A stretch of 64,000 bases of DNA, from the NCBI GenBank assembly GCA_036245525.1, contig BTPG01000006.1, positions 70,109,101-70,173,100 on the forward strand, read 5' to 3'. Below are positions 18,061-28,956 of the stretch, piece by piece; the stretch's first letter is position 1; the number at the start of each line of letters is the position of its first letter. The stretch is from Semisulcospira habei. Its lineage: Eukaryota > Mollusca > Gastropoda > Semisulcospiridae. The notes below the pieces were generated by a model. That model did no database searches. It was given only the letters and a program-made list of their open reading frames with translations, and was not told the origin of the DNA. The position numbers and the translations under genes were made by a program.

Positions 18061-18180
18061 TAATTTAACCCAAGAAATAAATCTTTCTCAAAACATTGTC
18101 CATAATTGTAAAATATATTATTAATATATTTTACAATTATCGACATTATTTTGAGAAAGATTTTTTTTGTGGTTAAATTA
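18061..18180. repeat. AT-rich foldback, about 58-bp arms
   Basis: The left arm 'taatttaacccaagaaataa..' and the right arm '..ttttttttgtggttaaatta' pair around 'ataattgtaaaatatatt' / 'aatatattttacaattat' with a 4-bp centre. A probable nested MITE. Confidence 0.8.
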
Positions 18181-18505
18181 TAGTAATCACTAATGGTTAT
18201 GCCACCGTGCAAGTCCATTGAGTCGTACAGGCCCCCCAACTCCTGCCCCCTCTGTGTTTAGTTTATATTAATTCAGCCATGCTTAATATTGATGTGGTTT
18301 TTTTTTTGTTTTCAGATTTGTTTTCAGCACAAATGTGTTCTCCTAAACTGTTATTAATAAATTTAATAAGGGTATTAAAACGATCTTTATTATAAATTCA
18401 TTCAAACGTTTAAACCTATGAACACTGACACCTTCTCAAACAGACACTAATGAGACACAGCAGCACACAACAGATGGTACACAACAAGCACAAACTATCG
18501 GAGCC

Positions 18506-18604
18506 TCGAACAGCAATTATCCATCTTTTTCGCAGCGCTTGATCTTTAGGAAAAGCAAAACCACCTACATTGCTGCACTGAAAAACGCAGCATTTGTTCA
18601 CCAT
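18506..18604 (-). pseudogene. THAP zinc-finger N-terminal exon (transposase relic)
   Basis: From ATG 18,604 the frame begins MVNKCCVFQCSN and continues to FPKDQALRKRWIIAVR. This fits the start of a THAP domain (CxxxC, FPxD, LRxxW); the distal C and H of the C2CH finger are missing, so an intron or truncation follows. It sits beside the right TIR, as the 5' exon of P-like transposases does. Confidence 0.75.
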
Positions 18605-20954
18605 TGCCACGATTGTGCAAAGCAGTTTCTTAGATATGCATACTGGAAACTTGGTATGGATAACGAGAAACAGAAAGTAGCGGATATCCTCTTGGTGGAA
18701 CGCCACCTATCAAAAATTCAAGGGAGATAATTATTGAAAATAACCGCTCATTACATTGACAAGATTGAACATAACTTTACACCTTCAGCAAATATATTTT
18801 TGGTCTCACAAGGGCAAATCACAAACTCTTGGGAAAAAATAAGTATGCATACCAATCCCACTAACAAGCACAGCCATTATATAAAACTAGTGATGCTTAT
18901 GTGATTTTCAAAGAGGGCTGTTGCAACTTTTCACATGTTTGTACATAACTTTACACCTTCTGACTTGCACACAGGAAAAATCTTAAGATTATTCAAGAGA
19001 AGTCTCTAAAGAAGACACTATCATCGAGCCTGCTTTCACCTATAAGCAGTGTGTATACTGTTATGGTAAAATTTCAGTTGTTAGTCCATCATTATTACAT
19101 ATAAACAGTAGCAAAAAGACAGAAAACAGGATGCATGAACATAACTTTACACGGTCACATTCGCCTTGTAACTTGACAAGTAGAATTATTTAGAAATTTG
19201 TTGATTGCCTGTAGTGTACAAAAGAAGAATGACGATTGCACTAACATGATTTCATGACAAAAACATGAAATAGAAAGGTAAAAAATAATGACATGGCGTG
19301 TTTGAACATAACATGACGACACAGGACCATTTTCTAAAGCACAAAAGTAAAGGTGCAGAGTTATGAAATGCAGATTTGAAAGCTGTTTGTGATGATAAAT
19401 ATTAAGATAGTGCATGCATAAAGGTTAATGCACAAATTTCAATGCACAACGGGAAATGTAATCATCATTGCATGAACGTAACATGACACGACGTAGAGTT
19501 ATGTTCATGAGCAATAGCTGTGACATTATCTTGTTTTGCAGTCACTAAAATTTTATAGGTCTTGAAATTCATATTTTATAGATTTATCTGGTTATCTTAC
19601 CTACTTTATTGCAGGATGGCCAAAGAAATAAAATTGGTGTTTGTTCGTAACTTTACACAGTGAATGTGATGTACTGATGGTGTAAAGTTATGTACAAACA
19701 AAAAACAAAGAAATGTTTATCCTAGAAGGTATCACATGCTTTATTATTATAAAAAGTAAACGGCATCTTTCAGCTATTGGTAGTTTTTTTTATATAAAGT
19801 GATTTTTATGATTTTAGGTGATAAATGTTTGAACATAACTTTACATCCCACAAAGTTGTGTCAAGTTATGTTCATGAGGAAAATTTGAAAAGAGTTTCAA
19901 ATGTGTTGTGTACCAGCATGTGCATACCTATTTTTATGTGCTGGCATCATCTACTGTATGATTTGCAACAAAATGTACCCTTCAACAAAAAAAATGTGCA
20001 TACTGGTTTGAACATAACATTTACACGCCAGCACGCAGAAAAGAATACAATAAAATTATTTCAACTGAACAAAATTAGGTATTTTCTAAATAAGTATAGT
20101 CCTACTATAGAATTATTGCAGAATAAGTGAAAAGAAAATAATATATCTATAAAGTTTGCTGGACTGCTTGAACATAACAATTTACACCCAAAATTTGGAC
20201 GCATACTGTAAACCTCGTAAAGGGTTTTTTTCATCTATCACCCATGCATCCTCTTTAAAACCTTGATATAAATGACTACACCAGTTGTCTTCAGCAAAAG
20301 CAACAGATTAGTAGAGATAAATAAGTGCCTAAACTGTTTGAACATAACTCAACATTTACACCATTCTGAGTACAAATCTTCAAAACTGGATCATTTGATT
20401 TTCTATGTAAGAACCACAAACCTTTCATCATAAATACAAAGTACATACTCTACTCTACAAAATAACACATAAGTTTTAATAATTAACCATTTGTCAAAAT
20501 GTGTTACAGTGGTATGATTTCTGCTGACAAAATTTACAACACGTGTTATGTTCAAGCAGGCTCTTATATTATGGTGAATTATGCAAAAGCAACTTGCTCT
20601 AGAAAATCATCACCTCAATGGTAATTTAGGCCAACATTGCAAACATCTTGTGACAGTAACAGTGATTTTTCATAGTGCAGCATGCCTTTGAAAATCTGAG
20701 TTCCATGGAGCATGTGTAAAATGTGTCACGTTTTGTTCTCAAGCTATAATTCGGATTTGGTAAAAAAAAACTGTGATAATGTCCCAAATTCTTCTGTGGT
20801 CACCCAAAGATTGGTATCACTGGAAACCTTATCCATTTCCCTACAAAATGATGTATGCCTTAGTTTGATCTGACCACTTCTGATAATTTTGTAGCAGGTT
20901 TTGTGAGGGAGGGTGTAGATTTTACCATTAGACACCCAGTCGTACTCTTGACCA

Positions 20955-21890
20955 TATATACACAAACCATGCGTTGTCATACTGCCACTTCTCGTCTCTT
21001 AAAGTTCTCAGGCTCTTGTACGCCTACTCCAAAAAGAAAACAGTCTGGCTGAGTACTTTGCACAGATAGCAGTATCAGACTCAGAGTCATGGTGCAAAGA
21101 CAGTTTTCTGGAGATAAATGTACAGAAAACCAAGGAGCTCATCATTGATGACAGCAAAGTTGATGATATTTTTGTACCTGTCTCAAGTAATAATCAACCT
21201 ATAGAAGTCGTCACTGAATTTAACTACCTTGGCACAGTTGTGGATAGTAGGCTATCTTTTACTGGAAACACTGATCTGATTATGAAAAAAGCAAACCAAC
21301 GTCTGTACCTTCTTAGGAAACTGAGAAGTTTTGATGTCAGTTCCAAAGTTTTAGAATCCGTTTATAGGAGCCCAATTGAAAGCATACTGACTTTTAACAT
21401 CACTGCTTGGTATGGCAACCTCAGTATGAAAAACAGGGGCAGACTGTCACGTATCAGAACAAATGGGAAGATCATTGGCCTAGTACAATACGCATCAGAT
21501 GATCTGTACCATAGGGCTGTCCGAAGGAAAGCTGCTAGCATTGTCAGTGATCCTGGTCACCGACTATTTGATCAGTTTCAAATGTTACCATCAGGCAGAC
21601 GATTCAACATGCCACTTGCCAAAAAGAATGTTTTTAAGAAGTCTTTTATTCCAGCTGCTGTCTCGATTTTGAACTCATTTATAACGATGTGATATATAAA
21701 TGTGTGATCTACTTAACATTACCTCCCATCTTGTGATAAATTGCCTGTGATAGATTGCTGCAATGATAATTTTAATGGAATGTTCTTATAGTGTTTATTA
21801 GTGTCTTGTTTTGTTGTTTAATTACGAGCCAAAAGGCAAATTTCTGTCGTGCTTTGACTCGAACAGACAATAAAGTTGTATTGTATTGTA
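20955..21890 (+). pseudogene. LINE reverse transcriptase C-terminal part and 3' end
   Basis: Continues the RT from 16,461. Recognisable pieces are SWCKDSFLEINVQKTKELII, EFNYLGTVVDSRLSF and a region like the conserved C-terminus of CR1/L2/Rex-type LINEs (LRKLRSFDVSSKVLESVYRS). A frameshift lies near 21,000, where the FADD-box region is garbled. The frame 21,240-21,692 ends in a stop, followed by AATAAA near 21,869 and an ATTGT-repeat tail ending about 21,890. Confidence 0.85.
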
Positions 21891-22348
21891 TCTGTGCACG
21901 GACCAACTGAGGCCAGTGTCACAATGAGGACATTTAGATTTCTTCACGGGAAATTAAACCAGGCTATTAGTATTAGCCCCATCACTGCCAGTGGAAGCTT
22001 ATTGTGTTGCTGAAAAGTTTTTTTATTTTTTATTTTTAATTCAATGCCAAAGAGCTCCTCAACCATCATAGGAACTTGGATTCAAAGGGTTGAGTGGCAT
22101 CAGCAAGAGACATTGATCCTCATAAATCTCCACAAATATGGGGGCTCATGAGGATCTATACCTCTTGCAGATAGACCACACTATCGTCGATAGCTGTGAA
22201 GGGGTTAATATTCACTCTCAAGCATTAAGATGGAATGTGGTAATATACTGACGAGCAAAAGAAATGCAACATTTTTGGAATCACTTTAGTGTTTCCGATG
22301 ATTTAGGAAATGTCCCATTTCTCTCGCTTGTCATATGTATGTATGTTA
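21891..22348. other. No gene seen; half of an H3 hairpin
   Basis: 'gggggctcatgaggatctatacctcttgcag' at about 22,140-22,172 matches one arm of hairpin family H3. Nothing else is recognised. Confidence 0.5.
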
Positions 22349-22574
22349 CAGTCAATCCATGAAATCAGAAAATTCATGAATTTCCTAAAGTGTTCAGGAA
22401 ATACATGACTTGCCTGTGACCCCCAGTCATTGCACGAAATGACTTAAAAATCAAGGCATTTCATGAATTTCCTATAAATGGCGTCCATTTTATACATGAA
22501 TTACCTAAACCCCTTCTGTAATGCATGAAGTGCCATTTTCACATTTTATCATCGTTCTACCCACGTCAATCTAT

Positions 22575-23150
22575 TATAACTAGTTGACCCTTGACCTTTC
22601 AGAGGGGCCAGTCAATTAGTATACATAGGGTTCCTATTAGGAAGATGGCATTATCAGGTATCTCTGTACTAAGTTTGACTTTGAAATTAAAGATAGTGTT
22701 TGCAAAAACAGGACCTATGTCAAAATATATGGTTGGTTAGTTTGGGTTTTAACATCAATGATCATCAGGTCACCGGACTGATAATGGACCTAATGGGTGG
22801 ATTATAGCGTACCAGGGACAGCTATTGCCTAATGCATTACAACCTGAATACTGATCACTTCAGACACACTGCAACTGTCCTACTTAGTGCACAAGGACCT
22901 TTCTTTACCTGTCTTCAAATTCAAGGAAATAATGACCCTGTGTGACTTTTACCACTGAGAGAGATAACTCAGACTGGCATGTCTAGAAAGGTCTTGTAAC
23001 AAAACATTCCTGTTTAAAATTGTAAAGTCTATGGTGTGAATAGGCCCTGAGAAAATATAACATTAAAGATTACCACAGACTGATTGATGACAGAAGGATC
23101 GACGGATGGTCCACTACAATAGACTCATCTTTGCCATAACATGTGAGCCA
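22575..23150. repeat. Degenerate copy of repeat family A
   Basis: 'gttgacccttgacctttcagagg', 'ggtatctctgtac' and the ending 'catgtgagccaaaa' match family A. SINE S2 interrupts it at 22,735-22,927. Confidence 0.65.
22735..22927 (-). mobile_element. 5'-truncated SINE S2 copy
   Basis: Matches 52,774-52,956 and 63,205-63,517 over 'tgatcat', 'ggacctaatgggtgg', 'attgcctaatg' and 'ctgaatactgatcactt'. The tRNA-like head is absent. Diverged, hence old. Confidence 0.7.
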
Positions 23151-24374
23151 AAACTCAACATGAATTCTAGATCTGCCATCTGTATTATAAGTATTGATGT
23201 GTTCAGTTTTATATTACAATATGTCCTATGTGATTTGTGTTACTGTGAAATCGTGTTTATTGCCTTTTTGCTTAGGCCACAATAGTTACTAAGGCATACA
23301 GTATGTGTGTGTGGGTGTGTGTGCACGTGAGTAGCTTAATTATATTTTGATGTGTTTAATGTTCTTCTTTTTATGTTGTGCAGCACCGCAATGATTTCCT
23401 AATGTAAATTATGTATTATTACATAAAGTTCTACTCCTATCATCATCATATCATCATCAAATGGCAATAAAACAACTTCGGCTCTGCATCTGTATTTGCT
23501 ATTTTAAGATCTGGCAATTCAATTTCATGAAATGTAGTTTTAGGAAATTGATTAAATTCCTGGCCATTCTAGTCATTGCATGTCATGTCTGGAGGTCAGA
23601 CGCAATTCACGTATTTCCCAAACGGTGTAGAAGATTAAAAAATTTCCTTTTTTTGTTGGTTGACTGTAAGGTCAGGATCTCTTAAATTAAAGTGATTTGC
23701 TCCTTGGCAGGTTTTGTTTGCTAAAATTTGCCAATACAATGAGTTGTCAATGCTGTCTTGCCTCAACTACGGGTTTTCTTCCCTTCTTTTCACAATTCTT
23801 GTGAGTAGGCATACATACTAGATGTTTTTCACTGCAAATCCAATTACTGTTGTAAATAAATCATTATTAAAGTAATAATTTATCTGATACTGTCGATAGT
23901 CACACGCGAAAAAACAGTTCACGCATTACAGAATGGGTTTAGGAAATCCGTGCATAAAATGGCTGTCATTTTTAGGAAATTCATGTAATGCCTGGACTTT
24001 TTAGTCATTTTATGTAATGACTGGGGGTATCAGGCAATTCCTGTATTTCCTGAACAGTTTAGGACATAGATTGACTGTAACATATATATATACACACCAC
24101 ATCCTGAGGCTGATTTTTTAATTTGCTTTTCATCCAATGAAGGCTACATTACAGATTGCAAGATAAATCAACCAGTTGAGATTTCCTGTCAGAGAGGCAA
24201 AGTCATGTTTTTGATAGCCCATGATTATTTATTTACTGGTGAATGCAAATTTCACAACAGAAGCACACCCACAAGTGCCGGGGCTGCCAGAAAAAAGGGC
24301 TTGCATAATAGCTATTCAGACAACTATCCACAAGTGAAATTTGCAGGGCAGATAACATGTTCCACTTCCAGGGG

Positions 24375-24500
24375 TCAGTTGCGTGAGCGAGCTTAGTCCT
24401 GCACCAGCCAGCCACTAAACAAGCTGCGCCGCTATAGCAGCATACCTTGCTTAGTGGCTGGTGCAGGAGTAAGCTCGCTCATGCAACTGCACCAGCACCC
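24375..24500. repeat. Palindromic repeat, family H4
   Basis: 'agttgcgtgagcgagctta' pairs with 'taagctcgctcatgcaact', and 'gcaccagccagccactaa' with 'ttagtggctggtgc', around a loop near 24,425-24,445. Confidence 0.85.
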
Positions 24501-24682
24501 TAGTTCGACTATGGTCCTGTAACATTTTGTCCTCCATTCAAATTATGTAGTTTGTTCTTGCCAGCATCAAGTCAACACCAATGAATTTTTATAAAATATG
24601 GCCTATAATTATAAAATGCTCTCGTACTAATGTACCATACATTACTGTACATACACCACATGAAAAGATCTCTCAGTCTCAC

Positions 24683-24928
24683 CTTGCTGTCCATAATCTG
24701 TCTGATGCGATCATGAGGCATTACACCCTTCTTAGGACGTACAAGCACATAGCAGCTGCCGATTTCAGGACAGGAACGAAGTAATTTTTCTAAGAGCACT
24801 TTGCCCATGAACCCTGTGACTCCTGTTATGAAGACATTTTTTCCACAGAAAAACAATGCGATCGAATCGCGCTCACTTGAACAGTCTGATGCTTCTGCCA
24901 TTATGATTTGCTCCTGTCTTGAATCAAC
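24683..24928 (-). CDS. FAR1: Fatty acyl-CoA reductase, first coding exon
   Basis: Fatty acyl-CoA reductases make fatty alcohols for ether lipids and waxes using NADPH; the FAR1 type is peroxisomal. The exon follows a splice acceptor (CTATTTGCAG, intron side above 24,928). The ATG is at 24,901, and the exon ends in phase 0 before a GTGAGA donor at 24,682. The 73 coded residues contain FFCGKNVFITGVTGFMGKVL, the Rossmann dinucleotide motif TGxTGFxG (26-33), then LRSCPEIGSCYVLVRPKKG, as in animal FAR1/FAR2. The frame appears intact. The remaining exons would lie at lower coordinates but I did not find them in the window, so the intron is very long, or this is a duplicated exon. The symbol is by resemblance; FAR2 is possible. 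Confidence 0.85.
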
Positions 24929-25034
24929 CTGCAAATAGAAAGAAGACAATTTAATTAATTTACATTAACCATGTTAACCCAACGGCCGCATTTTTCAAAT
25001 TTTGGAGGCGTCACCGAACGATTACATAACTACT

Positions 25035-25150
25035 GCAGGAGATGGACTGACCATGATAATTCAAGGGTAGTGCCAGATTAGCTTGGCGCCTAATGGCGCC
25101 AAGCTAATCTGGCACAACCCTTGAATTATCATGGTCAGTCCATCTCCTGC
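25035..25150. repeat. Near-perfect 116-bp palindrome, family H1
   Basis: 56-bp arms with a TAAT loop (25,091-25,094). The left arm starts GCAGGAGATGGACTGACCAT and the right arm ends with its complement. Only one or two mismatches are visible, for example GTAGTGCC against GGCACAAC. The best-preserved copy of the family. Confidence 0.93.
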
Positions 25151-26114
25151 TGCAAGGCGTTGGAGCTGAATGGGTTAATTATGATTACTGCACAAAAACT
25201 ATTTACGAACACATTCACCCTACAGATCAGCCATGCATAATAGCTCAATAAAACTGCGAGTTGGTATAACATGTGCTGGCCAAGCGTGCCCTGTAAAGCC
25301 TTAGCCGTCACTGTCAGCCTGTAAGCATCATGCTGCCAGCACAGCCTGTTTACCTGAAAGCTGACCATTTGATGCTGACAACTGTGGGGGCTCACATAAA
25401 CTTAAGCAAATTGATAACCCCATTTACGCATTAAAAAAAAAACTAAATACATGTAGCAGTGACAAATGTTTATCTGCCACAGCTGTGATAGTCATTATCA
25501 ATTGGATAAACGACTTTTACGCCTACCGTTAAAAAGAACAGCTTTAATATGAAGGTGATATTGACAAAGATCTAACCACTATAATTATAATATCAAGTAT
25601 GGATGGTAAAAAAGGTTGTTCACAAATAAGCACTAGGCCACCAGGCCAATGACACCCACAGTCGGTCTACGGGCACAGGCCTACTGCAGGTGTTGACCCA
25701 ATGAACCTTTGCTTACTGTGTTCTTCTAAAATCATCACCAATGAAGGATCAATACATGTATTAAAAACAATTAATATCGGTCAATCAGTATTCAGCCCTC
25801 TACTGTACTTGTTATGGAATCAATGACACCTACAGTTGATGAGTGACACGGACTGACAGAACACGATACACCTGTACTGCATACGTAACAATTTATTCTG
25901 TACTATGGACTAGTTAGCGACTTAGCAACATGTAATTTATACTTTTAATCTATATGCTGACCCTGACTGAAGTCAGTGAAGAAACAGTTTACCCACACCT
26001 TACCCCAATTATCATGCATTGTCACTTAGGTCATACACCTTGAATCCAGCCCAGTAAACTGGTATACAGTTTTTGCATGCTTTAAATCTGGCTCATAAAA
26101 AGGTGCTGCACATA

Positions 26115-26208
26115 ATTAACCCTTTTCGTTTTGGTAGCGGTTTTAGTCACAATGATTCCTACAGGAATCACTGTGTCTAAAACTGCTGCTGCCGACATGC
26201 AAAGGTAA
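26115..26208. repeat. Palindromic MITE, family H2
   Basis: TTAACCCTTTTCGTTTTGGT ... 'gattcctacaggaatc' ... 'gccgacatgcaaagg'. TTAA-CCCTTT termini resemble piggyBac-derived MITEs (inference). Confidence 0.7.
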
Positions 26209-26330
26209 AAAAAAAATATATATATATTAAAAAAAACAAGGAATCAAATTAGTGCAGATTAACACACTGAGACTATATGATTGACACTGTGGAGTTTACC
26301 CCTGTAAATGACTATAGATCTATACAAATT

Positions 26331-26450
26331 CAGGAGACAGATCAACAAGATAATCATAGGGTGGATGCCGGAATAGTGTGGTGCCTCAGCCCTCAAGGTG
26401 CAAAGCTAACCCTTTAACTATCATAGGCAATTAACCATCTCCTGCTGTAG
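26331..26450. repeat. Degenerate palindrome, family H1
   Basis: 'ggagacagatcaacaagata', 'gtgccggaatagtgtgg' and 'aactatcatagg..accatctcctgctg' retain the family layout with many changes. Confidence 0.55.
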
Positions 26451-26821
26451 CGTGTCACAACTGAAAGGGTTTTAAAATTAAAGCACACGATTTCCTTAGC
26501 TATCTTGTAGTACACTTGTACTGGTACTGTACTATATAGTACAGTACTAGAAGTACATAATAGTACAAGTGCATGTACTACAGGATGTATAATGCAAATA
26601 GTGAAGTGATATCACATACAGTAATGATACATTTATACTTTATACTGTGCAGATTCTATTAAAGATTTTTTTGTAGCAGTCTGAGATAATTTTGTGCATG
26701 GGAGATAACCGAAATATTATAGCAATTTGGAGTATTGAAAAAAAAAAAAGTGTTAATAAGTAATCTACCAAGGCCAAGGAAAACAATAGAGTATACATGT
26801 CTCAACTGATTCTAACATTTC

Positions 26822-26915
26822 CTTAACCCTTTGGGTTTCGATAGCAGTTTTAGTCATGTTTCCTGCAGGAATCATGAACTAAACCGCTACTGACACAGTG
26901 ACAGTCAAAGGGTTA
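26822..26915. repeat. Palindromic MITE, family H2
   Basis: TTAACCCTTTGGGTTTCGAT at the left, 'tttcctgcaggaa' centre, and 'gacagtcaaagggttaa' at the right end. Confidence 0.75.
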
Positions 26916-27189
26916 ATCCAGACAAGTTCTCTAAAGAGGCTGGCATCCAGGGGACGCATGTGTTGGTGGGGTGGAAAAAAAAAAACCACCTTGTTTGCAT
27001 TCTTGAAGCATTTCTGTTGCTTGTGCTGCTGTACATAGTACAGTACACCTACCTTGGGCACTAAAAGCAAGCAAAAACCCATCAGGCCAACATACCTCAG
27101 CTGGAAGACCTTTAAGTTTAACCCACTTAACCCCATGGCCGCATTTCCAAAGTTTTGGAGGTGTTGTCTATCGACTATGTATCAGTTGT

Positions 27190-27266
27190 AGCAGATGGGT
27201 TGATCATGATAATTCTCATCTGGCACTACCCTTGAACTATCATGATCAACCCATCTCCTGCTGCAG
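27190..27266. repeat. Internally deleted palindrome, family H1
   Basis: 'gcagatgggttgatcatgat' and 'atcatgatcaacccatctcc' remain as arms, while most of the inner 'agcttggcgcc' core is lost. Confidence 0.75.
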
Positions 27267-27474
27267 GGTCCTGGGGCTAACTTACTGCGAGTATGTAGAC
27301 AATAGACACTACTGAAATGGCCCAACTATTCTATGAAAATGGGGCACAAAATTAACCCTTTGAAGCCAAAGGGTCAAATAACTGAATAAAGAGTGAGCCA
27401 TGCTGACCATGCAGTTTGTTGCATTTACCTGAACTGAAGAGAAAACAGCAGTGACAGTTGGTTTTGGCATCTGT

Positions 27475-28860
27475 TTAACCCACAGTGCTCACAACCCCAA
27501 GGCAACTGTAGCGAAGCACAATCAAGTCCTGATAACATGAACATGCGGTGACACAAAAATCACTTCTTGCCACCAGGAATTTGGGGGTTGGGGAGTACAC
27601 ACTGAGAAGGGTGACGTATTGCTGGTGTCTCAGTGGGAGGCGCATGGACATGATGCGGTCGGAGTGACCCGTTGGTAGGTTTTCCAGCTTAGTCGCAATG
27701 GAGGTCTTGACCATGAAGCCCATGCCCGAGAGCCATCTTTCTGATGCAGGCCTGCTTGACCAGTAGAGAGTGTAGCCAGCGCCAAGTTCTTGGAGGCTGC
27801 CTTCATCCAGGAGGCGTACTTCGCTGAGCGCGGCGATGTTGACGTTTAACCTCCGCAATTCATGAGCAATGAGGGCGGAGCGATGTTCAGGGCGTCCGCT
27901 GTCTGCTGTGTTGAGGATGGTTTGGATGTTCCAGCATGCTATGTTGAGTCCGGTCGTGGTTGTCATGGGAGTGGATCTGTTGTTTTTTCTTGTTTTCTGA
28001 CCACAGGAGAAGATGCCCGTTGACCGCGGCTAGCCAACTGGGGTTGCGAGGGGACGAGCTTTGTTTAGGCCACCTTTTCTAGGCCCCTCTCCGTGGAGAA
28101 GGCTGCTTGGTCATTCAGGGTGTTCCGAGTGACGTTGTCATCCCCAGGTCAACATCAGGCAACCAATATCCTGAACCACCTGCATGCAGGTTTGAGACTG
28201 CGGCTTCCAGTGACATCTTTCACCTGCCGTTTCGCCCCTCGCTAAAGGACTTGGAATGGTCGGTGTCATGGTCCGTGTGCGTTTCCTAAAGCCTGCGCGG
28301 TGGAGCTTTTTGGTGGAGTGCAGTGTGCGCTGTACTGGCCCCACCCTTTAAACTCTTGGTTCATCTGCCATGGCCTAGCAAGCTGGGACGGTGGCATCGA
28401 GTTCCCCGGGTCATAGGTTTCATATCAGACTACAGGTCCTTGTCCTAGTCTCTGGCTCAAAAACCTTCCCCGGAGACACGGGGGCTTTGATGTCAGGGTT
28501 TTCCTCCCTTAGCCTTTACGCAGCCAAGCCTGAAAGGCAGCAGGACAATGATTTATTTTTTTGGTTCTCTCCTCTAGATCCGCAGTGTTTAGCCTGGGGG
28601 CTAGTGCTGCCCAGTTTTTGGCGTCACCTCTGAGATGAGGCCGGGGACCACGCATGGGCGGTCTTGGGATAGAGGGATGCTATGCTAGTCCGGAGGGATT
28701 ATACACGAGGGTGCCTCACAAAGGCCAAGAGGCCCTAGACTAGGGGGATCCCGGGGAAGGCGCTGTAAGAGTTCCCCACTACCGCACCACCAATGAAACT
28801 CATCCCCTGGGGCTCCACCCTTTGAGTCAGGCAGAGACCCTTTGACCCCTATACTAAACA
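27475..28860 (-). mobile_element. LINE fragment: 5' region plus endonuclease start
   Basis: The minus-strand endonuclease frame (27,560-27,966) is preceded by GC-rich 5' sequence. Part of this 5' region (about 28,235-28,545) recurs at 59,722-60,000: 'aaagcctgcgcggtggagct', 'ttggttcatctgccatggcc' and 'ccggagacacgggggctttg'. The element is truncated on its 3' side near 27,560. Confidence 0.7.
27560..27966 (-). pseudogene. LINE-encoded AP endonuclease N-terminus
   Basis: From ATG 27,966 the frame reads GLNIACWNIQTIL, then LNVNIAALSEVRL, LGAGYTLYWSS and RIMSMRLPL. This is the exonuclease-endonuclease-phosphatase fold of non-LTR retrotransposons (N of CWN; E of SEVR), the type annotated as craniofacial development protein 2-like. 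The match stops at about residue 130, and the remaining reading frame is unrelated, so the gene is truncated. Confidence 0.8.
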
Positions 28861-28956
28861 TTGTTTATGCTCACCCATTACATCCTGAGGCTGATTTAAC
28901 CAAAACAATTACTTGTCCTATGAAGGCTACCTTGTTACAGATTACGAGATAGATCA

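Larger units (their letters stand above)
17204..18710. mobile_element. THAP/P-type DNA transposon remnant, 1.5 kb
   Basis: Perfect 23-bp terminal inverted repeats, ATAGGTGGCGTTCCACCAAG plus AGG on the left and the reverse complement ending at 18,710. It retains the first exon of a THAP-domain protein on the minus strand next to the right TIR. The rest is non-coding: poly-T/poly-G (17,398-17,470) and an AT-rich foldback (18,061-18,180). I did not find a clear target duplication. Confidence 0.75.
16641..20560. repeat. Periodic motif array, TTGAACATAACTTTACACC at about 160-196-bp spacing
   Basis: Direct copies or close variants start at 16,641, 16,813, (16,984 degenerate), 18,765, 18,939, 19,135, 19,302, 19,472, 19,641, 19,829, 20,008, 20,168 and 20,338, and an inverted copy lies near 20,540. 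Intervals between neighbours are about 172, 171, then 174, 196, 167, 170, 169, 188, 179, 160 and 170 bp. DNA between motifs looks unrelated from unit to unit. Inverted copies lie shortly downstream at 19,495, 19,680 and 19,861. The array is confined to the 4.5-kb element. Confidence 0.85.
16462..20954. mobile_element. 4,493-bp TIR element inserted in a LINE; internal periodic motif array
   Basis: The left end TGGTCAAGAGTACGACTGGG and the right end (reverse complement) match for 28 bp, then imperfectly. The flanks are TATA at 16,458-16,461 and 20,955-20,958, and deleting the element plus one TATA restores the LINE reading frame, so the boundaries are firm. No transposase reading frame of its own was recognised. 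The interior is AT-rich and carries the motif array described separately, plus a THAP/P remnant (17,204-18,710). I cannot assign a superfamily; 4-bp duplications occur in several. Confidence 0.88.
22349..24077. mobile_element. Non-autonomous DNA transposon, 1.73 kb, with long imperfect TIRs and TA flanks
   Basis: The left end CAGTCAATCCATG and the reverse complement of the right end CAGTCAATCTATG are flanked by TA on both sides, as in Tc1/mariner-type insertion. Similarity extends about 190 bp inward (for example CCCCCAGTCATT on both arms, and 'aggaaattcatg' repeats). The interior holds a degenerate family A repeat and a SINE S2 fragment; no transposase was seen. Confidence 0.7.
24929..27474. 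other. Putative FAR1 5' intron or flank, filled with small palindromic repeats
   Basis: No coding exon recognised. Contains H1 (25,035; degenerate copies at 26,331 and 27,190) and H2 hairpins (26,115 and 26,822). An upstream untranslated FAR1 exon should lie beyond 24,928 but cannot be placed. Confidence 0.5.

Noticed and set aside
16641..20560. CRISPR-like array (short repeats, unique spacers)
   Set aside because: Spacing of 160-196 bp is far above CRISPR spacers, repeats are imperfect, the unit is bounded by transposon TIRs, and the genome is eukaryotic.
20744..20980. 78-aa minus-strand frame
   Set aside because: Spans the right TIR of the 4.5-kb element and the LINE junction, so it cannot be a gene.
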